Assembly: GCF_023746615.1 (NCBI RefSeq)
Contig: NZ_CP082275.1
Location: 1,240,001 to 1,304,000, forward strand
Length of the DNA stretch: 64,000 nucleotides
Direction: 5' to 3'
Origin: Grimontia kaedaensis
GTDB lineage: Bacteria > Pseudomonadota > Gammaproteobacteria > Enterobacterales > Vibrionaceae
Each line of letters begins with the position of its first letter. The first letter of the stretch is position 1. A model generated the notes under the pieces. The model was not told where the DNA came from. It was given only the letters and a program-made list of their open reading frames with translations, and searched no databases. The position numbers and the translations under genes were made by a program. Shown piece after piece: positions 8,171-16,044 of the stretch.

Positions 8171-8416
8171 TTACTGAATCGTATATTGTTTTGACAACTG
8201 GTGTGCCAGGTACTTAAACATATTAAAAACGGCAGTGGTTTTAGGGGTTGGCAGTCCGTTGTCGTCTAAAAAATACTCCCCTTTGAAGACCATGACACCG
8301 GCTTTTTCTTCGACAGAGTCAGTGTTCATGCCTTCTATGTAAGCATCATGCTCACGGATCATTTCGTTTGCGATTTTCAATAAATCGTCGGCGCTGATAG
8401 GTGTTTTCTCAGCCAT
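8171..8416 (-). CDS. yciN: YciN family protein
   Basis: An 81-residue cytoplasmic protein of unknown function, homologous to E. coli YciN (83 residues). The shared core is IREHDAYIEG…GVMVFKGEYFLDDNGLPTPKTTAVFNMFKYLAH. I chose ATG 8416 (MAEKTPIS…) because it has GAGAAGAAA directly upstream and fits the family length; an upstream in-frame ATG at 8491 would add 25 unconserved residues. It is divergent from topA, the conserved arrangement. Confidence 0.88.
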   Translation of the reverse strand: MAEKTPISADDLLKIANEMIREHDAYIEGMNTDSVEEKAGVMVFKGEYFLDDNGLPTPKTTAVFNMFKYLAHQLSKQYTIQ

Positions 8417-8935
8417 TTTCTTCTCGATTCGGGTAGTGAAATGAAGGGGCATTATAGCGCTGGGAAAGGAAAAAACAGTAGGTTTGAACAAAGCCTCATT
8501 ATTTTGCGGCTTCCGCTACTTATTGTGAGCCAAGCCAGAAAAATTCGAAGCGAAATGGTAAAGATGCTTCGGTCAATGGTAATGATTAGCGCGCCTGCCT
8601 GCTTTGGCCTGCACTTTAAGTCATGCTTTCTTAGCAATGACGAATAGAGGGTAAAAGTGCAGCGCTAAAGGGCTAGCGGTCTAAGATATCCTCGACTAAT
8701 AAAAGTGAGACGGCAACATTTCCCTGATAGTGCAGACTTGTTGTTAACAAATGAACAACAACTGGGGAAGCAGCGACCAATCAGGGGAAATTAGATAGAA
8801 ACTGGTTGATATTCGGATCGAGTCGCTCAATATTAAAAAAAGCGTCAGCATGGCACTGGAGTTGGAAAGCTCATCGATTGCCTGCGATCTGAATGAATTT
8901 TATGAATGAGAAACGCGAGGGCGTATTGGGTCACT
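8417..8935. other. Divergent intergenic region yciN–topA (519 bases)
   Basis: No coding frame here looks real. It should hold the yciN and topA promoters. In E. coli topA is supercoiling-controlled from several promoters, so the length is unsurprising, but I cannot assign individual boxes with confidence. Confidence 0.5.
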
Positions 8936-11557
8936 ATGGGTAAATCTCTCGTTATCGTGGAGTCCCCGGCAAAGGCAAAAACGATCAATAAATATCTGGG
9001 CAAAGACTTCATCGTTAAATCGAGCGTAGGTCATGTCCGAGATCTGCCTACCGGTGCCGCGCAAGGCGGCAAGAAAGCAACGCCAGTTTCAACCAAAGGG
9101 TTGAGTGCGGAAGAGAAAGAGCGCATCAAAAAAGAGAAAGACAAAAACGCGCTGATCAACAAAATGGGTGTCGACCCATACCGCAACTGGAAAGCAAATT
9201 ATCAAATCTTGCCGGGCAAAGAAAAAGTCGTGCAGGAACTGAAAACGTTGGCAGAGAAAGCTGACCACGTTTATCTCGCAACGGATTTGGACCGCGAGGG
9301 AGAGGCGATTGCCTGGCACTTGCGGGAAATCATTGGCGGTGACGAAAGCCGCTTCAAGCGCGTTGTGTTTAACGAAATTACCAAAAACGCAATCCAGCAG
9401 GCGTTCGAAGCACCGGGCGAGCTGAACATGGATGGCGTAAATGCTCAGCAGGCGCGTCGTTTCCTCGACCGTGTTGTAGGCTTTATGGTGTCTCCGCTGC
9501 TTTGGAAAAAAGTCGCGCGTGGTTTGTCTGCAGGCCGTGTTCAGTCAGTTGCAGTGAAGCTGCTGGTTGAGCGTGAGCACGAAATCAAAGCCTTTATTCC
9601 AATGGAATACTGGGACATTCACACTGACACCACCACGGCGAGCCAAAATGCGTTACGTCTGGTTGTTGCCCAGCAAAATCGTGAAGCGTTTAAACCGCTG
9701 AACGAAGAGCAGGCAATGGCAGCAACGGCGGCGTTGCAGAAAGCGACTTACAAAGTGGTTGACCGTGAAGACCGTCCAACCTCAAGCAAGCCGTCTGCAC
9801 CATTTATTACCTCGACGCTGCAACAAGCGGCGAGCACCCGCATGGGCTTCGGTGTTAAGAAGACCATGATGCTGGCTCAGCGTCTGTACGAGGCAGGTTA
9901 CATCACCTACATGCGTACTGACTCGACCAATCTCAGTAAAGAAGCGGTTGAAGCTGCGCGCAGTTTCATTGGCTCTGAGTATGGTGACAACTATCTGCCA
10001 TCTTCAGCGAATGTGTACGGCTCAAAAGGTAATGCACAGGAAGCGCACGAAGCGATCCGTCCTTCAAGTGTGGATGTGAAAGCTGATGATCTTCAGGGCA
10101 TGGATCCAGACGCACATCGTCTTTACGACCTTATTTGGCGTCAGTTTGTGTCTTGTCAGATGGTGCCAGCGAAGTACGACTCCAGCACCATTACTGTGGA
10201 AGCAGGTGAATTTACCCTGAAAGCAAAAGGCCGCACCTTACGCTTTGATGGTTGGACACGTGTTCAACGGCCGATGGGTAAAAACGAAGACACCACGTTG
10301 CCACATGTTGATGTGGGCGAGATTCTGTCTTTGGAAAAAGTGGATCCGAAGCAACACTTCACCAAGCCACCTGCACGCTACACTGAAGCTGCACTGGTTA
10401 AGGAACTTGAAAAGCGTGGCATTGGCCGTCCATCGACTTATGCAGCGATCATTTCTACGATTCAGGATCGTGGTTATGTGCGTGTAGAGCAGCGTCGTTT
10501 CTACGCAGAGAAGATGGGTGAGATCGTGACAGACCGTCTGGATGACAGCTTCGCTGATCTGATGGACTACGACTTCACAGCACGTATGGAAGAGCATCTC
10601 GACCAAATCGCGATGGGTTCAGAAGATTGGAAAAATGTTCTGAACAACTTCTTCAAAGACTTCACTGGCGATCTTGAAAAAGCAGAGCTGGAAGAAGGTG
10701 AAGGTGGCATGAAGCCTAACAGCATCGTTATGACCGACATCGACTGTCCAACCTGTGGCCGTAAGATGGGTATCCGTACTGCATCGACCGGTGTATTCCT
10801 CGGTTGTTCTGGTTATGCACTGCCGCCGAAAGAGCGTTGTAAAACCACCATCAACCTGATGGATGAAGAAGGCATCGTTAACGTTCTTGAAGAAGACGTT
10901 GAAACCGCAGCGCTGCGTGCGAAGAAACGTTGTCCGAAGTGTGAAACGGCGATGGATGCTTACCTCATCGACCAAGACCGCAAGTTGCACGTTTGTGGTA
11001 ACAACCCAAGTTGTGATGGCTATGTGGTTGAGAAAGGTGAGTTCAAGCTAAAAGGTTACGACGGCCCGGTGGTCGAGTGTGACAAGTGTGGTTCCGACAT
11101 GGTGCTGAAAAACGGCCGTTTCGGTAAGTACATGGATTGCACCAGCGAAACCTGTAAGAACACCCGTAAGATCCTGAAGAACGGCGAAGTCGCGCCACCG
11201 AAAGAAGATCCAGTTCACTTCCCTGAACTGCCTTGTGAGAATTCAGACGCGTACTTTGTGCTTCGTGACGGTGCATCAGGTCTATTCCTGGCGGCAAGTA
11301 ACTTCCCGAAATCGCGCGAAACCCGTGCACCTTTGGTTGAAGAACTGGCACGTTTCAAAGAACGCCTGCCTGAGAAGTTCAAATATCTGGCAGATGCACC
11401 ATCAGAAGATCCAGATGGTCGCAAAGCAGTGGTCCGCTTTAGCCGTAAGAGCAAAGAGAACTACGTGCGTACCGAAGATGACGGCAAGCCTTCTGGCTGG
11501 ACGGGTCTGTTTATCGACGGTAAGTGGGAAATCACTGACAAACGCAAGAAGAAGTAA
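8936..11557 (+). CDS. topA: DNA topoisomerase I
   Basis: Type IA topoisomerase that relaxes negative supercoils by transient single-strand cleavage. 873 residues (E. coli 865). The Toprim domain starts MGKSLVIVESPAKAKTI and contains DLDREGEAIAWHL. The catalytic tyrosine lies in YITYMRTDSTNLS at about residue 325. GRPSTYAAIISTIQDRGYV follows near 500. Three four-cysteine zinc modules sit near 600–750 (CPTCGRKMG…CSGY, CPKCETAMD…CGNNPSC, CDKCGSDMV…CTSETC), then C-terminal DNA-binding repeats. I chose ATG 8936 over an upstream ATG at 8906 because the family begins MGK-LVIVESPAKAKTI; the ribosome site is weak. A rho-independent terminator follows. Confidence 0.97.
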   Translation: MGKSLVIVESPAKAKTINKYLGKDFIVKSSVGHVRDLPTGAAQGGKKATPVSTKGLSAEEKERIKKEKDKNALINKMGVDPYRNWKANYQILPGKEKVVQELKTLAEKADHVYLATDLDREGEAIAWHLREIIGGDESRFKRVVFNEITKNAIQQAFEAPGELNMDGVNAQQARRFLDRVVGFMVSPLLWKKVARGLSAGRVQSVAVKLLVEREHEIKAFIPMEYWDIHTDTTTASQNALRLVVAQQNREAFKPLNEEQAMAATAALQKATYKVVDREDRPTSSKPSAPFITSTLQQAASTRMGFGVKKTMMLAQRLYEAGYITYMRTDSTNLSKEAVEAARSFIGSEYGDNYLPSSANVYGSKGNAQEAHEAIRPSSVDVKADDLQGMDPDAHRLYDLIWRQFVSCQMVPAKYDSSTITVEAGEFTLKAKGRTLRFDGWTRVQRPMGKNEDTTLPHVDVGEILSLEKVDPKQHFTKPPARYTEAALVKELEKRGIGRPSTYAAIISTIQDRGYVRVEQRRFYAEKMGEIVTDRLDDSFADLMDYDFTARMEEHLDQIAMGSEDWKNVLNNFFKDFTGDLEKAELEEGEGGMKPNSIVMTDIDCPTCGRKMGIRTASTGVFLGCSGYALPPKERCKTTINLMDEEGIVNVLEEDVETAALRAKKRCPKCETAMDAYLIDQDRKLHVCGNNPSCDGYVVEKGEFKLKGYDGPVVECDKCGSDMVLKNGRFGKYMDCTSETCKNTRKILKNGEVAPPKEDPVHFPELPCENSDAYFVLRDGASGLFLAASNFPKSRETRAPLVEELARFKERLPEKFKYLADAPSEDPDGRKAVVRFSRKSKENYVRTEDDGKPSGWTGLFIDGKWEITDKRKKK

Positions 11558-11575
11558 TCTCTTCACGCTAAAACG

Positions 11576-11601
11576 AAAAAGCACCTTCGGGTGCTTTTTT
11601 T
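11576..11601 (+). terminator. topA terminator
   Basis: A GCACC/GGTGC stem with a TTCG loop, five A upstream and seven T downstream. Confidence 0.92.
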
Positions 11602-11682
11602 GTGCCTGTTCCGAGCCTTAAGGCAATGACAATGTTATTTTTGGCGTAGGCTGGTTAGAGGTAGTTCGACAAGGAGAAAGTC

Positions 11683-12117
11683 ATGGCATTAACCCCATTT
11701 CATGTCGCCATTCCAGTGCGACACTTGGAAGAATCCCGACGTTTCTATGCGGATGTCCTCAATTGTGGAGAGGGGCGCAGCAGCGATGAGTGGGTCGATT
11801 TCAATCTCTATGGTCACCAACTGGTGATTCATCATGATCCAAATATTGGTGAAAACAACACACTCAAGCTTCATCACAATGCTGTTGATGCCAAGTCAGT
11901 GCCTGTTCCGCACATTGGTGTTGTGCTGGAAATGGAAGACTGGCAACAACTGGCGGATAGATTGAAATCCAGAGGCGTCGAATTTGTGATTGAGCCCTAC
12001 ATCCGTTTTGTTGGCCAGCCCGGTGAGCAGGCCACCATGTTTTTCCTTGACCCAACCGGTAACGCGCTCGAATTCAAAGCCTTCAAAGACATCGAAGGCA
12101 AGCTGTTTGCCAAGTAA
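11683..12117 (+). CDS. VOC family (glyoxalase/dioxygenase superfamily) protein
   Basis: A 144-residue single protein of the vicinal-oxygen-chelate fold with two beta-alpha-beta-beta-beta modules. Likely metal ligands are His8 in FHVAIPV, His in PHIGVV near 79 and Glu in DPTGNALEFKAF near 130. VOC proteins include dioxygenases, isomerases and resistance proteins, and the substrate cannot be told from sequence. It has a strong AAGGAGAAAGTC ribosome site. It stands alone, ending six bases from the stop of the convergent nasA; I see no functional link to nitrate genes. Confidence 0.82.
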   Translation: MALTPFHVAIPVRHLEESRRFYADVLNCGEGRSSDEWVDFNLYGHQLVIHHDPNIGENNTLKLHHNAVDAKSVPVPHIGVVLEMEDWQQLADRLKSRGVEFVIEPYIRFVGQPGEQATMFFLDPTGNALEFKAFKDIEGKLFAK

Positions 12118-12123
12118 ACCCGA

Positions 12124-14835
12124 CTACTTGCCGCATGCGCTTTCAACCTGACGCTCATACGGCGTGATTGAAATCGGCTTTGCGTTCCCAATAAACTGTT
12201 CCAGTTCCGCCACGCAGGAGCCGCAGCCGGTTCCTGCTCCCGTTGACTCACCCAGCGATTTCACAGAACAAACGCCACTGTTATCGATGGCATTCTCAAT
12301 GTCTGCTTTGGTGACCTTTTTACAGGTGCAGATGGTTCGTGATTTTGCTTTCAGCGTGCCGGCAAGAAAACCATGCATGATTTCCGGTTCAGCTTCGGCT
12401 GACACTAACTGGGAAATATCCGGTTGAGATCCGGCTAGCGACGATGGATATATCGCAGCAGCAAGTTCAAATTCTCCTGACTGAAGAGAAACCACCCGTT
12501 GCGTCTCGCCACTGGATGCAGTGACCAGAGTAGGCTGTTCATCATCTATCAATGCAGCCAACAAATCTTCCAACTCCAATGTTTTGACGGTTAGCTTGAG
12601 TGAATACAAGATACCGCTATCACATTGCTGTGATACCCAAAAAGCAGCGGGGATAGCATTGAGTTTTGTTTTATCCAACGGGGATCTAGAAACAATCTGC
12701 GCATCGAGATAGGTTTTTACCGATTTAACCTCTACAGGCGTCGCTTTGAACTCAGGCTGGCCGGAGAACGGATCCGTGTTGGAAGGAATGACAGTGCACA
12801 CCTTGCCATCTGAACAGTTGGTATGTGTCCAGTGAATAGGGGCATAGCATTGCCCGACGGAAACGGTACTGGTCACTTTAGCAATGAAGATTTGTTCACC
12901 AATGCTACTGATGACTTTCGCCAAATGACCATCCTTAATTCCACGATCGGCTGCGTCAAAGGGGTGAATTTCAAGCTGAGGTACGCTGTCGTTCTCTGAA
13001 AGCGACGGAGAGAGCCCAGAGCGGGTCATGGTATGCCATTGGTCTCGAATTCGCCCAGAGTTCAATATAAGCCCATAGCGCTCGCTTAAAGAGAGTGCGG
13101 GTGGTTTGTAATCAACAGCAACAAACCTGCCTTTGCCATTCGGCGTCGCATAGTTCCCATCGCCGAATAGACGTTCCGGGCAAACACCGTCTTTTGCAGG
13201 CCATTGCCTAGGCGCAAAAGATTGGTAATTTTCTGGTGTCATACCTGAAAGGCTTTCCAGCGTCAGGGCACGTGCGGTTGGTGTACCGACTTCATTCCCC
13301 AATCGGGTTTGTTCTACATACTCGTTGAAAATATCCATTTCCGAGCGGTAGCTGAACTGCTGTTCAAACCCCATTTTCTTTGCGACTTCGCTGACTATCC
13401 ACCAGTCGGGTTTGCCCATACCTGGAGTAGGCAACAAGCGACGCTGACGAGAAATCCGGCGTTCGGAGTTGGTGACAGTGCCTGATTTTTCGCTCCAACC
13501 TTGTGCAGGGAGGCGAACATGGGCGTACTTCAGAGTGTCATTACTTTCAACGCAATCAGAGACGACAACATAGGGACAACTGGCGAGGATCGCATTAATC
13601 CGGTTACTTTCCGGGAGACTGACTGCCGGGTTGGTTGCCATCACCCAGAGAGCTTTAATCTTTCCTGTCTCAATTGCTTCGAACATGTCCATGGCTTTGA
13701 GGCCAGGCTTTGACGCAAGGTTAGAGGTATCCCAAAATTCGCTGAGCAGTTCTGATTGTGCTGGATGACCAAATTCCATATGTGCGGCCAGCGTGTTGGC
13801 CAGGCCGCCAACTTCACGGCCTCCCATGGCGTTGGGTTGTCCAGTGATTGAAAACGGCGTGGAACCCGGCTGACCAACCCGACCTGTTGCTATATGGCAG
13901 TTAAGAATGCTGTTTACTTTGTCTGTGCCGCTGGTGGATTGATTCACACCCTGTGAATACACAGTCACGGTTTTCGGTGTTGAGCGGAACCACTGGTAGA
14001 AGGTTTCAATATCGGCTGTCTTGAGGCCAGTAGCCAAAGACACAGAGGTGATGTTTGAGAAACGCTTGGCGAGCTCTAATGCGCCATTAAAACCTTCGGT
14101 ATGCTGATCGACATATCGCTGATTAATCTGATTCAGTTTGGCCATATAGGCGAGTAAGCCGTTGAACAACGCAATGTCAGAGCCCGGGAATAATGGAAGG
14201 TGAAGGTCAGCAATTTCGCAACTTGCTGTTTCCCGTGGGTCGATGACCACGATCTTAGTGCCATGACGTGCTTTTGCAGCTTTAAGGCGTTGATACAAAA
14301 CCGGGTGACACCATGCGAGGTTTGAGCCCGTGAGAATCACAAGGTTAGCAAGCTCCAGATCTTCATAGTTGCCGGGCACTACATCTTCGCCGAATGCGCG
14401 TTTGTGTCCGACGACAGAAGAGGCCATACACAGCCGGGAATTGGTATCGATATTGGCGCTGCCGATAAAGCCTTTCATCAGCTTGTTGACGACATAGTAA
14501 TCTTCGGTCAATAGTTGTCCCGATACATAAAAAGCGACCGAGTCTTGCCCATACTTGGCGATGGTATCGCTGAAGGTGGAGGCGACATGGGAGAGCGCGT
14601 CATCCCATGAGCAATCTTCGCCATGAACTGAAGGGGAGAGCATGCGCCCTTGGGTAGTGATGGTTTCCCCCAGCTTTAAGCCCTTTGAACAAAGCTTTCC
14701 TAAATTTGCCGGATGTTCTTCATCACCGCGAACTTCCAGTTTTCCATTCGCTTGTACTTTGGCCTCAATGCCACAACCTACTCCGCAATATGCACACGTC
14801 GACTTTATCCAACTGGAATCATTATTTTTAGTCAT
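12124..14835 (-). CDS. nasA: Assimilatory nitrate reductase, catalytic subunit
   Basis: Cytoplasmic molybdopterin enzyme reducing nitrate to nitrite for nitrogen assimilation. 903 residues. The N-terminal 4Fe-4S motif has Cys14, 17, 21 and 49 (CAYCGVGC … LCSKG). The molybdopterin-binding core includes YVSGQLLTEDYYVVNKLMKGF, NIDTNSRLCM, GQPNAMGGREVGGLAN and VMATNPAVSLP. A guanylate-binding C-terminal domain contains RIRDQWHTMTRSGLSP. The last ~70 residues are a BFD-type [2Fe-2S] domain (CTCKKVTKADIENAI … TGCGSC), as in Klebsiella-type NasA. The AGAGGA ribosome site and a sigma-54 promoter lie upstream, divergent from cobA–nirBD. Electrons would come from a separate or generic reductase not found here. 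Confidence 0.94.
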   Translation of the reverse strand: MTKNNDSSWIKSTCAYCGVGCGIEAKVQANGKLEVRGDEEHPANLGKLCSKGLKLGETITTQGRMLSPSVHGEDCSWDDALSHVASTFSDTIAKYGQDSVAFYVSGQLLTEDYYVVNKLMKGFIGSANIDTNSRLCMASSVVGHKRAFGEDVVPGNYEDLELANLVILTGSNLAWCHPVLYQRLKAAKARHGTKIVVIDPRETASCEIADLHLPLFPGSDIALFNGLLAYMAKLNQINQRYVDQHTEGFNGALELAKRFSNITSVSLATGLKTADIETFYQWFRSTPKTVTVYSQGVNQSTSGTDKVNSILNCHIATGRVGQPGSTPFSITGQPNAMGGREVGGLANTLAAHMEFGHPAQSELLSEFWDTSNLASKPGLKAMDMFEAIETGKIKALWVMATNPAVSLPESNRINAILASCPYVVVSDCVESNDTLKYAHVRLPAQGWSEKSGTVTNSERRISRQRRLLPTPGMGKPDWWIVSEVAKKMGFEQQFSYRSEMDIFNEYVEQTRLGNEVGTPTARALTLESLSGMTPENYQSFAPRQWPAKDGVCPERLFGDGNYATPNGKGRFVAVDYKPPALSLSERYGLILNSGRIRDQWHTMTRSGLSPSLSENDSVPQLEIHPFDAADRGIKDGHLAKVISSIGEQIFIAKVTSTVSVGQCYAPIHWTHTNCSDGKVCTVIPSNTDPFSGQPEFKATPVEVKSVKTYLDAQIVSRSPLDKTKLNAIPAAFWVSQQCDSGILYSLKLTVKTLELEDLLAALIDDEQPTLVTASSGETQRVVSLQSGEFELAAAIYPSSLAGSQPDISQLVSAEAEPEIMHGFLAGTLKAKSRTICTCKKVTKADIENAIDNSGVCSVKSLGESTGAGTGCGSCVAELEQFIGNAKPISITPYERQVESACGK

Positions 14836-14878
14836 TTTATTCCTCTTGAGATTCTCTTATCTCTATTCGAGGGAATAA

Positions 14879-14894
14879 AGCAACTCTCACGCCA
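14879..14894 (-). promoter_or_regulatory. Sigma-54 (RpoN) promoter of nasA
   Basis: On the minus strand TGGCGT-N5-TTGCT has the -24 GG and -12 GC at the exact required 10-base gap. It starts transcription ~45 bases upstream of the nasA start codon region. Confidence 0.7.
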
Positions 14895-15023
14895 ACTACT
14901 CATTGTTTAATATGATTCTTTTTATTTGAGTTCTTATTTAATGAAAACCAATCAATAAGTATTAGAAAAGTTTTAAATATTTCCTTTCACTGAAATAGTG
15001 CTAAATAATTCACATTGATAATT

Positions 15024-15040
15024 TGCGCAATAACAGTGCA
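15024..15040. promoter_or_regulatory. Putative NtrC enhancer site
   Basis: TGCGC-N7-GTGCA differs by one base from the NtrC dyad TGCAC-N7-GTGCA. It lies 130–160 bases upstream of both sigma-54 promoters, a normal enhancer distance. Confidence 0.55.
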
Positions 15041-15184
15041 TTAATGAAAGCTCAATGCACTACTTCGAAGCGAAAGATCTATTTTAAATCTACTTTTTGT
15101 TCCGGCTATCTTAAGCTTCTAAGTGAAAATATAACTTTTAAAAACATGACTTTATATCACGATTTTAAATCTAGGTTTTCCTAA

Positions 15185-15200
15185 TGGCACTCTAATTGCT
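15185..15200 (+). promoter_or_regulatory. Sigma-54 (RpoN) promoter of cobA–nirBD operon
   Basis: TGGCAC-N5-TTGCT matches the -24/-12 consensus with the invariant GG and GC 10 bases apart. It lies 38 bases before the cobA start codon. Confidence 0.8.
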
Positions 15201-15237
15201 CTAGTGAAACGAATAACACGTGACATGAGGGGCAAGG

Positions 15238-16035
15238 ATGTCCACCGTTAAAATTACATCTTTCAAACGAGGGCACGTCTTATTGGTAGGGGCAGGACCA
15301 GGTGATCCAGACTTGCTGACCATTAAGGCACTTCGCTGTATCGAAAACAGCGACGTCGTGGTTTACGACAGACTCGTCAGCAAAGAAATCATCGGGCTGA
15401 TCCCAGAGGGTGTCGAGATGGTGTATGTGGGTAAAGCAAAAGGAAAGCACAGCGTTCCTCAGAGTGAAACCAACAAGCTACTGATTGAACTCGCCAGCCG
15501 CGGCAAGAGAATTTGTCGTTTAAAAGGCGGTGATTCTTTTGTGTTTGGTCGCGGTGGTGAGGAGATGTTAGAGCTGCACCGTGAGGGTATATCTGTAGAA
15601 GTTGTGCCGGGTATCACCGCAGCGTCAGGATGCACCAGCTATGCAGGTATTCCTCTGACACATCGGGGCCTTTCTCAAGGGGCAACTTTCGTCACGGCTC
15701 ATGCTGAAAAAGAGCTCTCCATCAACTGGAAGGCCTTGGCCTCGCTGAATCACACGCTGGTGTTTTACATGGGCTTGTCGAAGGTGGGGCAAATTGCTCA
15801 GTCACTTAGTCAGCATGGTCTGTCTACCAGCACGCCGGTCGCCATTATTGAGAATGGCTGCACCCCGCAGCAGCGGGTTTTTACCGCCGATTTGCATTCA
15901 ATTGAAGCCACCATTCAAGGAGAGGGCGTCAAGTCCCCTGCGCTTGTTGTGGTGGGTGAGGTCGTCACACTTGCTGATGAGCTCAACTGGTTTATCTCTC
16001 AGGCTGAAACACAGCTAGAGAAGCTTTCTGCATAG
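15238..16035 (+). CDS. cobA: Uroporphyrinogen-III C-methyltransferase
   Basis: S-adenosylmethionine-dependent double methylation of uroporphyrinogen III to precorrin-2, the route to siroheme needed by nitrite reductase NirB. The 265-residue single-domain (SUMT) enzyme lacks the CysG dehydrogenase/chelatase half. Motifs: LLVGAGPGDPDLLTIKALR (16–34), GGDSFVFGRGGEE (near 100), VEVVPGITAASG (near 121) and YAGIPLTHRG. The ribosome site GAGGGGCAAGG precedes ATG 15238. It is first in the sigma-54-driven operon, nine bases before nirB, so the cofactor pathway is co-induced with the enzyme that uses it. Precorrin-2 must be finished to siroheme by an enzyme outside this window. Confidence 0.95.
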   Translation: MSTVKITSFKRGHVLLVGAGPGDPDLLTIKALRCIENSDVVVYDRLVSKEIIGLIPEGVEMVYVGKAKGKHSVPQSETNKLLIELASRGKRICRLKGGDSFVFGRGGEEMLELHREGISVEVVPGITAASGCTSYAGIPLTHRGLSQGATFVTAHAEKELSINWKALASLNHTLVFYMGLSKVGQIAQSLSQHGLSTSTPVAIIENGCTPQQRVFTADLHSIEATIQGEGVKSPALVVVGEVVTLADELNWFISQAETQLEKLSA

Positions 16036-16044
16036 GGAATAATA

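Larger units (their letters stand above)
14836..15237. promoter_or_regulatory. Divergent nitrate-assimilation control region (402 bases)
   Basis: Markedly AT-rich DNA with no gene, flanked by back-to-back sigma-54 promoters (14879–14894 minus, 15185–15200 plus). An NtrC-like dyad lies between them at 15024–15040, and a further half site TGCAC is at 15056–15060. Confidence 0.7.

Noticed and set aside
12124..14835. Formate dehydrogenase as an alternative for the molybdopterin enzyme
   Set aside because: The C-terminal BFD [2Fe-2S] domain and the cobA–nirBD–nitrate transporter neighbourhood point to assimilatory nitrate reductase.
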